A stretch of DNA of 64,000 nucleotides from Lineus longissimus (GCF_910592395.1 NC_088308.1:9811001-9875000), one strand, 5' to 3'. Counted from the stretch's first letter, positions 44,686-56,119 are shown. Translations and numbers: made by a program. Notes: generated by a model not told the origin, from the sequence alone.

Positions 44686-45033
44686 ACGCAGGTTGGCACG
44701 CGTATGACTGGCGCGAGCAGACGAAATTCAGAATTATGCCACGGCATAAACAGGAATTGTGGTACACCATAAATCAACCAATCAAAACATCGTATCGCGT
44801 GAATTATGCCGCGGCGGAATTCAGAATCATGCCACGGCAGAAAGTGGCAATCGTTAATTTGTGATGCGGCATAAATCGCACTTCCGTCCACAATTCCTAT
44901 TTATACAGCAGTATAATTCACGAGATCCGAGGTTTTGATTGGTCGATTCATGGTGCACCACAATTCAGATTTATGCCATGGCATAGTTCTGAATTCTGTC
45001 CACTCGCGCCAGCCATACACGCGAGGTAACGCA
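44686..45033. mobile_element. Fold-back MITE with 122-bp arms
   Basis: Left arm 44686-44807 and right arm 44912-45033 are imperfect inverses, sharing GCTGGCGCGAG-type ends, gccacggcataaa, ggaattgtggt and aaccaatcaaaac. They flank about 100 bases that also repeat the gccacggca word. Nothing is encoded. Confidence 0.75.
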
Positions 45034-46561
45034 CTTGCTTGCATTCAAAGCACTCACTGCAGATTTTTGGTAGAGATTCCTAGCTACACATTAGCAATTG
45101 TTTTGGGAAATTCTTCTTGGCACGGTGGAACATGTTCCTTGTGGAAGCACAGTTGTTAACTGGACCAATGGAAAAAGCAACAAATAAAAAGTTCTTGATT
45201 TTTTGCTGAAAGCATTGCTTATGAGATTGCGCATACATCCGCTTTCTTTATGAAATATATGTTGATGACTAATGCGCCGGTCGGGGAGGGGGTACTGGTT
45301 GGGTGAAGATATAAGAAGATAAGAGATGATAAGAGAAATTCCCCAATCCATTATTTCAACTTTCACTTTCTCTTTACACGTGCCTTCCTAAAACCTCTGT
45401 GTCATTATCCCGCTTGATTTTGTCACTCTCAACTCTCCTTCATAATATACATGTACCTAATTCATAGTCAATGCCACTCTTACCATCCCCACTCGTAGTC
45501 ATTACTCACTATGTCATCTTCACCGTCCACTGCAGCTTGATGTTTATAGGAGGTTGAGCAAACTCGTCCCAGTGCCGAAATAAAAAAAATTCAGACACTG
45601 GAATTGAACAATTGCCGCCATCTTGGATGTCGGCATCCTGAGATTCGGGGTTTTCATAATCTTACGTCATCTACTGCATCACCAGTTCGGACTGTAAATC
45701 TTATTCTGGCCGGATTGGTGCCACTTTCTCTCATAAAACGTTTTATTTTATTAATAACTAAAAAAATATAATCTTTATAAATAAAATCTGACACTTACTG
45801 GTGGGTTTTAAGATGATTGTATGGAGAACTATAAACGTAGCGTAGTGCAGCAATCATTTTCGCGGGCTTAGTGGTGATGTGTAGCCACATTATAATAAGA
45901 AAGATTCTTTCCTTTTCTACATCCCTACATCCGCGGTACTGCTTTTCAAGATGGTGGCAACTTACTAGTTCTAGAGGCGTTGTAGGTAACGAAATCAGCG
46001 CCTCTAGTGTCAAGATATGGAGGTTGAGATCTGTGACTTATCACGGGCTACTGGACTTAGCGCAAATAACGCAAACAACGCAACGGTCTCTAGGTGTATT
46101 TTCGTATTTGGTAGGCAGCTCACAGTGGGGACGGGTCCGTTTTGTCCCCCCTCCCCCCCCCCCCAAAGAAATGTAGTTCATAAGGCACAGGTCCTTTCGA
46201 TGTTCATGAATGGGACCATCCTGTTCCAAATACTATTTACTTTGACGCCCTGGTCTTAGTTCGATTTGGTGATTTTATGAGGCTTACTGGACTTTGCGCA
46301 AAGAAAGCAACGCAACGCAACGAACGCAACGGTCCCTAGGTGTGTCTTCCTATTTACAATACACAGCCTGGTCATCCTAGGATCGTGGTTACATGGGGAG
46401 GTATCATTGCAAAAGTAGGCCAAACGCAAGCTGGAATCGATCAAGCTAGCACATATAACTCTAACACTTACAAGCCATGACATGGAACTGCAGTACACAT
46501 AAGTTTACAATATTGACTGGCAGCCAAAGCGATGGAATATATGTACTATTTTTAGTTACAG
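45034..46561. other. Intergenic; contains a diverged direct repeat and a poly-C run
   Basis: Segments 46040-46120 and 46278-46365 share gctactggactt-gcgcaaa, caacgcaacg and ggtctctaggtgt, a diverged direct repeat. A C-rich run lies at 46147-46164. No gene is recognised. Confidence 0.5.
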
Positions 46562-46912
46562 GTGATTCACTGGCAGTTAAAGGGACGATTATCTTGTTAC
46601 ATTAGGTTAATATTGAATTTGAGTTTGGCTAAGTTCATGGTGATGGATAGGTGGCGCCAGCATCTAACCGAGCATATATTTGCTTTATGGTCATAGAGGG
46701 CGCTACCAGTGCAAAGCACTGGCAGTTAAAGGGAGCTTGTGACATTAGGGTAGTTTGGAATATCAATTTAGGCTGATTCATGGGGATTAATAGGTGGCAC
46801 CAGCATCTAACTGTGCATATATTTGCTGCTATGGTCAGGAATATGGGGGCTACAAGTGCAAATCACTAGGATTATTATCTTGTGACATGGGGAATGACAG
46901 GTGGCGCCAGGA
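46562..46912 (+). repeat. Tandem repeat, unit about 145-165 bp, a little over two copies
   Basis: Units begin ...cactggcagttaaaggga near 46568 and 46718, and share ggtggcgccagcatctaac, gcatatatttgct and tatggtca. A third partial unit ends with ggtggcgccagg at 46912. Non-coding. Confidence 0.7.
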
Positions 46913-46979
46913 CGACGAATAGAAGGTACGTTACATATTGAAGTAAACAGGGGGCTGAGACCTGCACCACACCAAAGAG

Positions 46980-47240
46980 TAAATTTCAAAATCGAACCCA
47001 TGACCGAAGCACCACACCCCCCCCCCCCCCCCATTGAAAAGAATATGTCCAGAATCGAACCCATGATCGTAGCACTACACCAACCCATTGTAGTGAATAT
47101 CTCAAGAATCGAACCCATGACCGAAGCACTACACCACCCGATTGAGGAGTAAATATCAAGACTCAAACCCATGACCGAAGCACTTCACCACCCCATTCTA
47201 GTGAATGCCTCAAGAATCGAACCCATGACCAAAGAACTAC
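46980..47240 (-). repeat. Tandem units of about 55-60 bp carrying a tRNA B-box-like motif
   Basis: Five units contain aatcgaacccatgacc-aagcac (46992, 47053, 47109, 47164 and 47216 approximately). On the minus strand each reads GGTCATGGGTTCGATT, matching the B box. Units are separated by C-runs or gtgaat spacers. This could be a tandemly amplified SINE fragment. Confidence 0.65.
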
Positions 47241-47419
47241 ACTGTCCAAAGCTTATGGAGGTAATCTTTGGCCGTGTTAGCCCCCAGATAAGTTTTAGAA
47301 ACAAAAAACTGGCGGGTTCGAAAATAATGGTAGCTCCCTCATTTCGCGCGTTGCGTTGCGTTGCGCTGCTTTGCACAAATTTCCGTACGCCCTTATCACA
47401 GATCCTTATACGTACATAT

Positions 47420-48326
47420 GAGGGGTTCAGGCGCAAAACCCCGTAAACGCCATTCCTATAAAAAATGAGATAGCTGTACCAATGTACAGCTTTTGGCATG
47501 TAGATGACGTTAGTCAAATCATATTGTTGCAAAATCCCGTAAGTCCCATCGTAAATGCCTACCTTAAACCCAGTTTGTTTGCAAAACCCAGTAAACGCCA
47601 CCACCATATTGGTGCAGAAACACGTAAGTCCCTGAAAGCCAATCACTGATGAACTGCATGTCACATGACGCACAAAATGGCGGCGCCCCCGTTCGCAAGG
47701 CTTTCGCTGTAGAATAGCGTTTTTTTGTCAATTTCTGCTGAATTTACGCACAATTAAGATGAATAAATTGGATTTTAAAAGTTTGGCTTTATGGGAGGCA
47801 TTGAATTAAATTGTGCAGAAATTTTCTGAGGTGCCCAGTACTGATTTCATTCACTTATCACAGCAGGATGGCTTGGCCTCCCAAGTGACTGACAGTCGGT
47901 AGTTTCTGGTTTATAGACTCCAGGCAAAAAACACTAACATTCAAAACTATTCAGACAGGAATTTGCTCTTTTATTAATCCAATTTGAGTACATTGCTAAC
48001 TGTGTTGTGTTCTGTTACATTTTCATGCATATTTTTCCAGTGATAGGTTTTGCAAACACAGATTTTTTGGACTTACTGAATTTTGCAAAAATAACGCATT
48101 TGGACTTACAGAGTTTTGCCGCCAATATCAATCAAAATTGCATAATAATTAGTTTTCATAATAAAGGTTAATTTTTGAAATTCTGGCCTTTTGTTTACCA
48201 ACCAAAACACTATTTGATTACAATGAGAGTAAACCAGTAACCAATGAACCTACTCCCAAACAAAAAATCTTGTTTTAAAACAATATGGGTATTGTGGACT
48301 TACTGGGTTTTGCGCCTGAACCCCTC
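47420..48326. mobile_element. 907-bp TIR element with subterminal repeats
   Basis: The ends are inverse: left GAGGGGTTCAGGCGCAAAAC, right GTTTTGCGCCTGAACCCCTC, extended by CC-GTAA. ATAT flanks both sides. The subterminal word gcaaaAcccAGTAAgtCc recurs four times in direct orientation on the left (47434, 47528, 47580, 47612) and three times inverted on the right (48062, 48098, 48294). Such arrays usually bind transposase. No transposase ORF is present. The superfamily is unknown. Confidence 0.85.
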
Positions 48327-48519
48327 ATATATATGTATAGGCAATGCTGATCGAATTGCAAACAAATTTCGGCCATCTTTCCGACGAGTTTTATCCGTAT
48401 ACGTATAAGGAGTCGCGATAAGTCGCTGTTCTCCACCTACCTCTTGTCGACCCACCGCCGTAATTCATCCATAGTCCGATCGCATTGTCGTTTTACATTT
48501 CAGCACGAGGCTCAGCAGT

Positions 48520-49728
48520 ATGACCCTGATAAGCAGGTCCCTCAGCTTTGAGTCGCGCAAGTTCGACTTGGTGGTGGCGCTGTTTCGCGATGAGAAGGCA
48601 CATGAGGCGAGGACTATGGTATCCGAAGTTTACAGGCGAGGGATTCAGCTTCAGCGCGCTGGTGCGGGTCGAATAAAAGAACTAGAAATGAAAAAGAGGG
48701 AGTGCCTAAAGGACATCAAACGCAACACAAACCGGCAGACAACGATGCAGAGAGAAGTAAGCGCCCTGCAACGTTCGGTAACAAGGCTTTGGGCAGGAAT
48801 TACTGAGAGGAAGGAGAAGCTACGGACACTATGCGAGAACATTTCCAGATGCAATGCAAAATTGGGCCAAGTCGACGAAAGGTTGAAATGTACAAAGATT
48901 GCACGTGCTGGTGTTCTACGCTTAGCTGTTCATTTTGTAGACGTCTGGTTAGGGTTTGACCGGAAAAAGATTATTGACGACCTGGAGCAGGAGAAGGTGA
49001 GGCTTAAAAATGTGAAAGAGCAGATGGAGACGTCACTGAAAAATCAGCGATGTCAGCTGACGGAAAAACAAAGATCTTTGTCAAAGTTGAACAAGAAATT
49101 GAATCAATGCAATCGAGACCTGTCGAATTCTCACAAATCAATCTCTTGTTTGAAGAAGGATATCTATCTTACGCAGATGGCGTTGACTACGTGTAGAGAG
49201 GTTGAAGTGAAGTTGAACTCTGCAGTGGAAAAAACCGCTGGTATTTTAGACATCTGTGACGCTGCACGTGGCGATGGGAACACTTGCCTGCTCTCTGCGA
49301 GAGGAACGATGGCGACTTTATATGCCTGGGGTACAGCTTGCGAAGGCATCAGGCAAACTTCTCAGTCAAATGGAGTTTCGTCTCTGACGTATTCGCAATC
49401 GCTCACGGGATTGAGGTCTCCATCAGAGAGACCGGAAGCTAAAGAAACTGTTACATTGGTGTACCTTTTCGTATTATTGATCCTGTTGTTTTTCATGAAC
49501 CAAATTTTGGCCCTAGTCTACTTCTTTTTGACTCTCCCTGTCTACTTGGTGTATGGACTAGCTTATTACGTACTATATTGTCCGTTTTACTATCTGATAT
49601 GGTGTCCGGTTTATTTCATTGTTGGGAGCGCAATCTGCATCATTCTTCAATTATTTCCGTTCGCACTTATCGTTTGTCCTTTAGTCAACATGTTTTCAAA
49701 ATGCTATAACAGGAGACAGAGTAGGTAA
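48520..49728 (+). CDS. Coiled-coil protein with C-terminal membrane region, unknown function
   Basis: ATG at 48520 lies 17 bases after a probable splice acceptor (TTTACATTTCAG, ending 48502), so an upstream non-coding exon is likely. The 402-residue protein has long heptad-like helices at about residues 45-125 and 148-245 (ELEMKKRECLKDIKRN, then SLSKLNKKLNQCNRDL) separated by a short hydrophobic helix (VLRLAVHFVDVWLGF, 132-146). A Ser-rich linker (280-305) leads to a strongly hydrophobic region at about 311-390 rich in Tyr/Phe/Cys, enough for three or four membrane spans. A basic CYNRRQSR ends it. No family is recognised. The helical bundle plus membrane segment could suit a membrane-remodelling or pore-type protein, but that is speculation. 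The frame is intact. Confidence 0.75.
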   Translation: MTLISRSLSFESRKFDLVVALFRDEKAHEARTMVSEVYRRGIQLQRAGAGRIKELEMKKRECLKDIKRNTNRQTTMQREVSALQRSVTRLWAGITERKEKLRTLCENISRCNAKLGQVDERLKCTKIARAGVLRLAVHFVDVWLGFDRKKIIDDLEQEKVRLKNVKEQMETSLKNQRCQLTEKQRSLSKLNKKLNQCNRDLSNSHKSISCLKKDIYLTQMALTTCREVEVKLNSAVEKTAGILDICDAARGDGNTCLLSARGTMATLYAWGTACEGIRQTSQSNGVSSLTYSQSLTGLRSPSERPEAKETVTLVYLFVLLILLFFMNQILALVYFFLTLPVYLVYGLAYYVLYCPFYYLIWCPVYFIVGSAICIILQLFPFALIVCPLVNMFSKCYNRRQSR

Positions 49729-51277
49729 ACGAAAGTAAGTGCTTAATCAACGGTGAATTGACTTTGGTCAGAAACTTTTAAATGGGGGACTATAGGCTGG
49801 TGACTTCATTCAGGTGCCGAATGTTTAAAGTTGGGGGTGTGGGTTGTGTTTTATTTAGACATACAAGCGCGATATTGTTTTGATGTCCTGTGAGATAAAA
49901 GATACCCCTATTGACGACCTAATGTACCTTGAAGTCAATTGATATGAACAATTTAGAGAATGTCTACACATGTAGATGTCACCCTGAACAGTCGAATGTA
50001 AAACGCCCCAAAGCTATGAGCTTGCATATCGGAACATAACTTGTATTGGACCTATTGGGATAGAGTGCATCTGGCGTGTGATGATCATGAACATGTTAAG
50101 GAATAGATTTGTTGGTTAGGCTTCAACATGTATTTGGCTTTAACACACTGTCACAAAGGCAATTTGCTGATTCCAACAACAGATAATAGGCCTTTACATG
50201 AATGAAGAATACAAGTGACGACCACATTTCTTGGAAGTAAAAACTTCATTGTCGTCAAAATCATGCGTGGATTAATGACTTCGAACAAAAATTCCCCAGG
50301 ATGTACAGGCACTGTCATTGTGTTACCTTATATTCCTCCGGAAGCTCGGGCGATGTGGTGAGGCAGACACTTCCGTTTTCCTTGTCTTTGTTTTCATAAA
50401 ATCTATGTTATTTTTTGGTTGCGAGCTCGCATTTATGTAAGGGCTGAAGTGCTATATAAATTGTTGATAAGTCCCGTTCATGCTTGAATAACGTGAGGAC
50501 TGTCCATTTTTTTGTTTCTAAACATGATATTTGACTTTTTCGATTTGGAATTATGTTAACCATACACTACAGGTTGATTTTGAAATAGGAACTCATTTTC
50601 TTGATTTTTCTGGGGTGGAATGACATGATCTTGTAGGCAGGACACATGGTCGTATATTGTCACAAATTCTGACATGTCTCAGAAAAATGCCTTAATGACA
50701 CAAGTTATTGTTTACGAGTCATTGTTTTATATTGATATGGAAAGCTGTCAAGATATAAGATTATGCTCCTGGAAAGTTTGATAAAGACTCCAGCGTTGAA
50801 TTTGTTTTAAATCAGAAAAATAGATATACATGTACAGAATGTATGTGAAATTTAATAGTATGGCTGTGCTAAAATAGTTATTACAAACTCCTCTATCATA
50901 CACAATGCACTAGTTCTCTTTATTACCAAATACAGCAGTCGCTTAGAACACAGAAGTTTTAATGCGACCTTTCTCCGCTGAGTGATGATTCCTGGAAATT
51001 TGCCCTTAAATTGTCTTTTCGCTTACAATACTAGGCAAAACCATCATACAATCTAATGACAGCCAGCGGTGGCCGAAGTTCCACCGGTAGACCATAGCTG
51101 CGATCGGCAACAAAAATATATCTCGCCTGCGGGGAACCGGCTACATGTATCGCTCGGTTTCTTGTGGCAGGCGCCCACCGCAAACGAGTGACTTTTATAC
51201 GATCATGATCGTAAATCGCAGAAACAAAGATCGATTCATTTCGGGGCGCGCAGATAGAACCAGCTCGTCTTTTTACC
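49729..51277. other. 3' flank and intergenic, no gene recognised
   Basis: The sequence gggctgaagtgctatataaa at 50440-50459 resembles the 3' tails of some LINE/SINE families. Otherwise there is only AT-rich DNA without ORFs of note. Confidence 0.4.
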
Positions 51278-52300
51278 TTATTTGTCGGGCTCACACATCA
51301 AAAGACGAACTAACTCCTGCCGGAAGGCTTTACATCCCAGACAATAGAGATAGAAATTGGAGGTGATATTAAGGTAGGCAGTGAAGAGGCCTATTTCTAA
51401 TGAGACAGACCGCGCGCTGGGATTCGCAAGGCCGGCATCGGGAGAGACCACATGAAAAAATAGATAATCTAGATTGTATGGTAAAAGAAAGATAATGAAA
51501 ATCCATGTCACCAGAATGAGCATAATGGTCAAAGAGCGTTCCTGAGAGGTTTGCTTGGCCTCATTGCACTTGGCACTTAGGCCATTTTGCTCCTTGCTGC
51601 TTGATTTCATCGTTACCATGATCTGGACGTTGAAGACAAGAAGTAAAGTCATCGGAATTAATATATCTATAATCTCGTGTCCTGCTTCAAAGGCATCTGA
51701 GAACCAGATTGGAAAATATTCAGTCGGGAGATAGCATGAGCTTTGGTACACTAAGCTCCCGCCTCTCGCTGCTGCGCGGAATAGATGAGGGCAATAGTAG
51801 ACGGCGTGGATGGCGACGTTTCCTGCCACGTAAATTCTGGCGCGGCGGACGGTGCATAAGGTTTTCGCCTTTAAGGGATATCTTACTGCAATTAGACGAT
51901 CAAATGTCATGGCGACAACTGTCCAAATGGACGTGTCATAGAAAACATAAGTAAAATATAGTGTCAAACGGCAATAGAGGAGATCCCGAACGAGAAAGGG
52001 TAAACCGCCGAGTTGCACGTTTATAATGTTCAAAACAAGGTGGCCGAAAAGGTACCACCCAAAGCAACCGGAATCCGTAATGGAGAGGGCGCGGATGTAG
52101 AAGCAAAACACGTGTTTCTTGAAGCGTTGCCGGCCCATGACGGAGAAGGAGAGTTGGTTGCCTATCATGCCAAAGATAGCGATGATTGGTGATAAGTAGC
52201 CTGATAATATCCGTGTGAACAGTTCCACCGCTGGATCCACCTCGGACTTTTTCACCTCCGAAGTTATATTAGTTTCCATACCGAATATGCTTTTAGTCAT
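51278..52300 (-). CDS. Class A (rhodopsin-like) G-protein-coupled receptor, single exon
   Basis: ATG at 52300 gives 340 residues with seven hydrophobic spans. An N-terminal glycosylation site NIT (residues 11-13) precedes TM1 with GN (47-48). Cys110 and Cys189 can form the usual TM3-ECL2 disulfide. DRL (134-136) stands for DRY at the end of TM3. TM7 has NFYLY (315-319) in place of NPxxY. The intracellular loop 3 is Ser/Lys rich (KSSSKEQNG). These fit a peptide-type orphan receptor, as expanded in many marine invertebrates; FMRFamide or TRH receptor-like is possible, and the ligand is unknown. The frame is open with no introns. Confidence 0.9.
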   Translation of the reverse strand: MTKSIFGMETNITSEVKKSEVDPAVELFTRILSGYLSPIIAIFGMIGNQLSFSVMGRQRFKKHVFCFYIRALSITDSGCFGWYLFGHLVLNIINVQLGGLPFLVRDLLYCRLTLYFTYVFYDTSIWTVVAMTFDRLIAVRYPLKAKTLCTVRRARIYVAGNVAIHAVYYCPHLFRAAARGGSLVYQSSCYLPTEYFPIWFSDAFEAGHEIIDILIPMTLLLVFNVQIMVTMKSSSKEQNGLSAKCNEAKQTSQERSLTIMLILVTWIFIIFLLPYNLDYLFFHVVSPDAGLANPSARSVSLEIGLFTAYLNITSNFYLYCLGCKAFRQELVRLLMCEPDK

Positions 52301-53051
52301 AACTGAAGGTCCTCGACGAACTTGACTAACGTTGTAGCATAAATCTGCCAGTTGTTCAGTTAGCTTTACTTAGATTAGGCCACTCTTCTCCTGTTTTGCC
52401 TTTCAAAAGATCAAACTGTGGTTTTATTAAAACGGGTTTAGATTCACCATAGAGCAGACAAACGGGCGTGTTACATTGCTAACATTTTAGGGATGCGTTG
52501 AACCATATTGTCTTGCCCCATTCAAATTTGAATTTATTTAGATCGGCTGGATTGCAGAATCCCTGACAAATGCACTTGTTTTGCAATGATAACCCTTTTT
52601 TAGACATTGGTCGGGGATTCTGCAATTGAGCCTTACGATTTCCTGGCTTTGTTTTCTTGAGAAGTGACTGGCATCTGCAGGGTGACAATCAAAGCTTTCA
52701 AAACCATTGTGTTACAGTAATGAAGGTGATTGAGCGGCCCCGACCCTTCGTATTGGTACATGCGATTTTCGCATTTAAGTCCATTCGTAAATGTTATGTC
52801 CGCAGCGTTTAGGAATCTGGAGGGCGAAGTACTGGACGGATTTCTTTTCAGTTTGTTTTTATTGATCCTTGCCCGAAAACCAAACAGGAATTTTTCATTT
52901 TAGTAACAATAGTGCATTAAATTGCCGCTCTGTACAGCTTAATTCTCAACCAATCTGGATGAAATATTTAAGTCATTATCATTTTGTGTCCAGCTAACCA
53001 TGTGTCAAGAATGAATGAGAAATATCCAGATACAAAATACTTTCGCACGCC
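52301..53051. other. Intergenic, 5' flank of the GPCR
   Basis: No coding pattern. The upstream side of the minus-strand GPCR lies here, so its promoter is expected, but no motif is clear. Confidence 0.4.
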
Positions 53052-53054
53052 TAA

Positions 53055-53682
53055 GGCTGATGTTACATAGGAATGAGCTACTCACGCCACATTTTTCATC
53101 GACTCACGGCTCATTTTCACGTGTCACTCCTCATTTGTCACGAGTGACCGCGGCGGTTTACATACAGATCATTTTTCGCTCGTTCATTTGTCACTTGGAT
53201 TTTCTCGGCGACGCACATGGACTCAGAAGAAGAAGAGATGGCAGCCATGCTGCTCCTGATGGAGAATAGAAAACGAAAGCGGAGGCGACGGACGAAAACA
53301 ATGTGGTACATAAAAGTGCTGCATTTTTGCATTTTTTGTTTCTCATTTCCAGTCGAAATTAGCTATTGTATTAATGTGTAAACTAATGAAAATGCCGAAA
53401 AGTAGCTATACTCACAGTTTCGAAGGCGATATCACTACAAATGCACATGGACGTCCATTTTCTTTGCCAGCTCATTTCACAAAGAATGAACATGTCCATT
53501 CATCGCCTCACGCGTGAAATGACATGAAATGACGTGAGGCGACGAATGCGGGCAAAACTTACAAAATTCACTTCAATGAGAACAGGTCAATAGGTTTTCC
53601 AATGTCCATTCATCAGCTCACGAATGACAAGTGACAAATGAGTCGTGAGTCGATGAAACGTGAGGTCTATGTAACTTCAGCC
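53055..53682. mobile_element. PIF-Harbinger MITE, 628 bp, TAA target duplication
   Basis: TAA at 53052-53054 and 53683-53685 flanks TIRs GGCTGATGTTACATAG / CTATGTAACTTCAGCC. The inversion goes on with mismatches through TCATCGACTCACG and CTCATTTGTCAC. A 3-bp TAA duplication is the Harbinger signature. It is derived from a larger element, since it keeps a transposase start at 53217. Confidence 0.85.
53217..53320 (+). pseudogene. N-terminal remnant of a Harbinger transposase
   Basis: ATG at 53217 begins MDSEEEEMAAMLLLMENRKR followed by a run of Arg/Lys. This is the acidic-then-basic start typical of HARBI1-like transposases. The frame is lost after about 35 residues; the DDE domain is absent. 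The remainder of the MITE is non-coding. Confidence 0.6.
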
Positions 53683-53685
53683 TAA

Positions 53686-54392
53686 CGTCCAATGCAGTAA
53701 GCCAGTTTATGTGTTCATTTTGGTAGGCCCACGACGGAAGTAAGTTTCTTGATTGATTGACCAGCATCATCAATGGCAATAGTGGCTTGAATAGAAGGCC
53801 TCAAATTTCCCCCATTACGGGCCTAGAAATGTGCACTATGTAAGGATCTGGCTGGACGTTAGAAGTGAAAAACTAGAGTATTGGCCTATCCAGGGGACTC
53901 TCCAAATGACCATTGGACATTGCTGAAGAATTTTCTTTATTTCTGCCAAGAGAATATTGAACCCCTCATATCATGTTTAGTTTTGAAGCAAGGATCTCCA
54001 TTTCACCTGGCTGGTCTATTGTCACCAATAATACTCTAGACTCGCTGATCTAAGACTGTTTCTGAATAGGCAAGCAAAGCCCCCGTAGATGTTGTGGGCA
54101 TTATCGTTCGATGCAATTCACCACTGTTCAATCGGGATGAATAATTGATCGACCACACCATAACCACTGATAGAAGTAAAGTGGATATGTCACAAGTGAT
54201 CAATTCAATTTGCCAATCACTGTCAATCAACCTACCGCAATTGAAGACCGATACGTTTGAGCCTATCAGTATGAAGGGACCTTTGCCTGTTCAATGCAAA
54301 TTATACTGGGGGCGGTCATGCCTCGAAGTAATGAACCGGCGGTCATTACTTAGTATTTTCAATGCAATACGGTTGGGCACCGTGATAATAGA
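53686..54392. other. Spacer between the two Harbinger elements
   Basis: No gene recognised. It ends at the inverted-repeat word GAGGTTGAGATCCAC (54393-54407). Confidence 0.4.
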
Positions 54393-54605
54393 GAGGTTGA
54401 GATCCACAAACTTATAGCAAAACTTATACTTATACTGATACGCATACATATACGTCACAACGTATAGAAAAATGAGTTGAGAAAACATCAACTTAAGTGA
54501 CGACGTATACGTATAGATATTGTAACATGAATGCGAATTGGAGGTGCCAAGTGCTCCGTGGCCAATCGGAGCTCGCTTTACAAACGAGCAAGATTATTTG
54601 GCAAA

Positions 54606-55643
54606 ATGGCTGTTCCACTTGATGTGATGAGTTTGGCTATGTCCGAAGAGGAGGATTTTGCTCTAATGTTTTTGGCTAAGGCAGAGAAACCAACGAGAAT
54701 GGGTGTGACTTTGAGTGAGCTGACGAACGAACAGTATAAGAGTATGTTCCTTTCCGAAAGGGACGACATGGAACGTCTGGCCACCAGTCTGAGAATGCCA
54801 GCGACCGCCAAGTGCTGCAACGGCACTGTAGCCGATGGTATGGAAGGACTACAACTGCTTCTGTGGAGGCTGTCCCATCCGAATCGTCTAGTTGATATAG
54901 CGATCGACCACTGGAGGACTACAAGTGAGGTTTCATACATTGTGAATGAAACATTGGACATCCTGTACGATGAGCACAGCCACCTGTTACGTGACCTCGA
55001 CCAACCCTGGTTGTCGGAGGACCAGCTACGTTAATTCGGTGATGCTGTACAAGCGAGGGATGCACCGCTTCAACAGTGGTGGGGCTTCGTGGATGGGACT
55101 GCCCGACCAATAGCGCGACCCACTAGGAATCAAAGGATCGTGTACAGTGGCCACAAACGACAACATTGCATCAAGTTCCAGTCGGTGAGCACCCCAATCG
55201 GAATGATTGCCAATCTCTATGGCCCCGTCGAGGGACGCCGCCATGATGCAGCAATGTTGCGTATGAGTGGCCTCCTAGAACATCTACAGGAGTTGGATAG
55301 ACGCCATCCAGGGTACAAGATATACGGGGATCCCGCGTATCCCATCCGTCCCTTCTTGATGAGGCCATTTGCTGGGGCCCAACTTCAGGAGGCTGAATCC
55401 ACCGTCAATCGGAGAATGTCCAAGGTCCGCGCCAGTCTTGAATGGACATTCGGGGAAGTAATTTCCAACTTTGCTTTCGTGGACTTTGACAAGAACCAAA
55501 AGCTGTACCTCCAGCCTGTAGCAAAGTATTACATGGTGGCTGTAATTTTAACCAACTGTCAAACATGCCTGTATGGAAGCCAAACAGGAATATACTTTGG
55601 CCTCGATCCTCCCGCATTAGAAGACTATCTTGGACGCCATTAG
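54606..55643 (+). pseudogene. PIF-Harbinger DDE transposase with one nonsense codon
   Basis: The likely start is ATG 54606 (MAVPLDVMSLAMSEEED). An HTH-like region holds TLSELTNEQYKSMF, then GMEGLQLLLWRLSHPNRL. The DDE_Tnp_4 domain follows: WGFVDGTARP (first Asp, about 55095), FQSVSTPIGMIANLYGPVEG, YKIYGDPAYP (second Asp, about 55326) and VRASLEWTFGEV (catalytic Glu, about 55440). A single in-frame TAA at 55032-55034 splits it before the first Asp; the rest is open and about 345 residues long, normal for the family. It is therefore probably dead, but recently so. The Myb-like gene downstream is convergent. Confidence 0.88.
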
Positions 55644-56119
55644 GCAATAGTGATAAAGACGTGTTGTGGACATCCTTTTTCAGACACAAACACAACAAAA
55701 CTTGTGAAGGACAAACTTATGTAACAAAATGCTTTATGTGGTCAACAAAAACAGATAAAATACGTTACCGGTACAAAACGATTTCGCTTTAAAACTAAAA
55801 ATATGTCCGGATTTGTAAGAACAAGTAAAAAACAATCTTACGTAAAATACGTTTGCAAGAGAAGGTGTTTTTGTGAGGAACAAAAATAACAGAATAGATA
55901 AATCATTTCTTACACGATTGTTTGTTTTGTCCGTCAATCACCGGAGATGGCTATTTGTGACTAAACGGGAAATAAAACCACAGATTTTAACACACGAAAA
56001 GGAAAGGTCTCATTTGGGCCAGGTTTTGAAATAAAAATGATGGTCATCCTCGAGCATCAAGCTGAGCTTGGGTTGGATTGTTCTTCATCTAAAATACTTC
56101 ACCATATGGTGTATTCAGT

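Noticed and set aside
54531-54605. Longer N terminus for the Harbinger transposase (ATG 54531)
   Set aside because: The extra 25 residues are basic, unlike the acidic start of the family, while ATG 54606 gives a typical start. It cannot be excluded.
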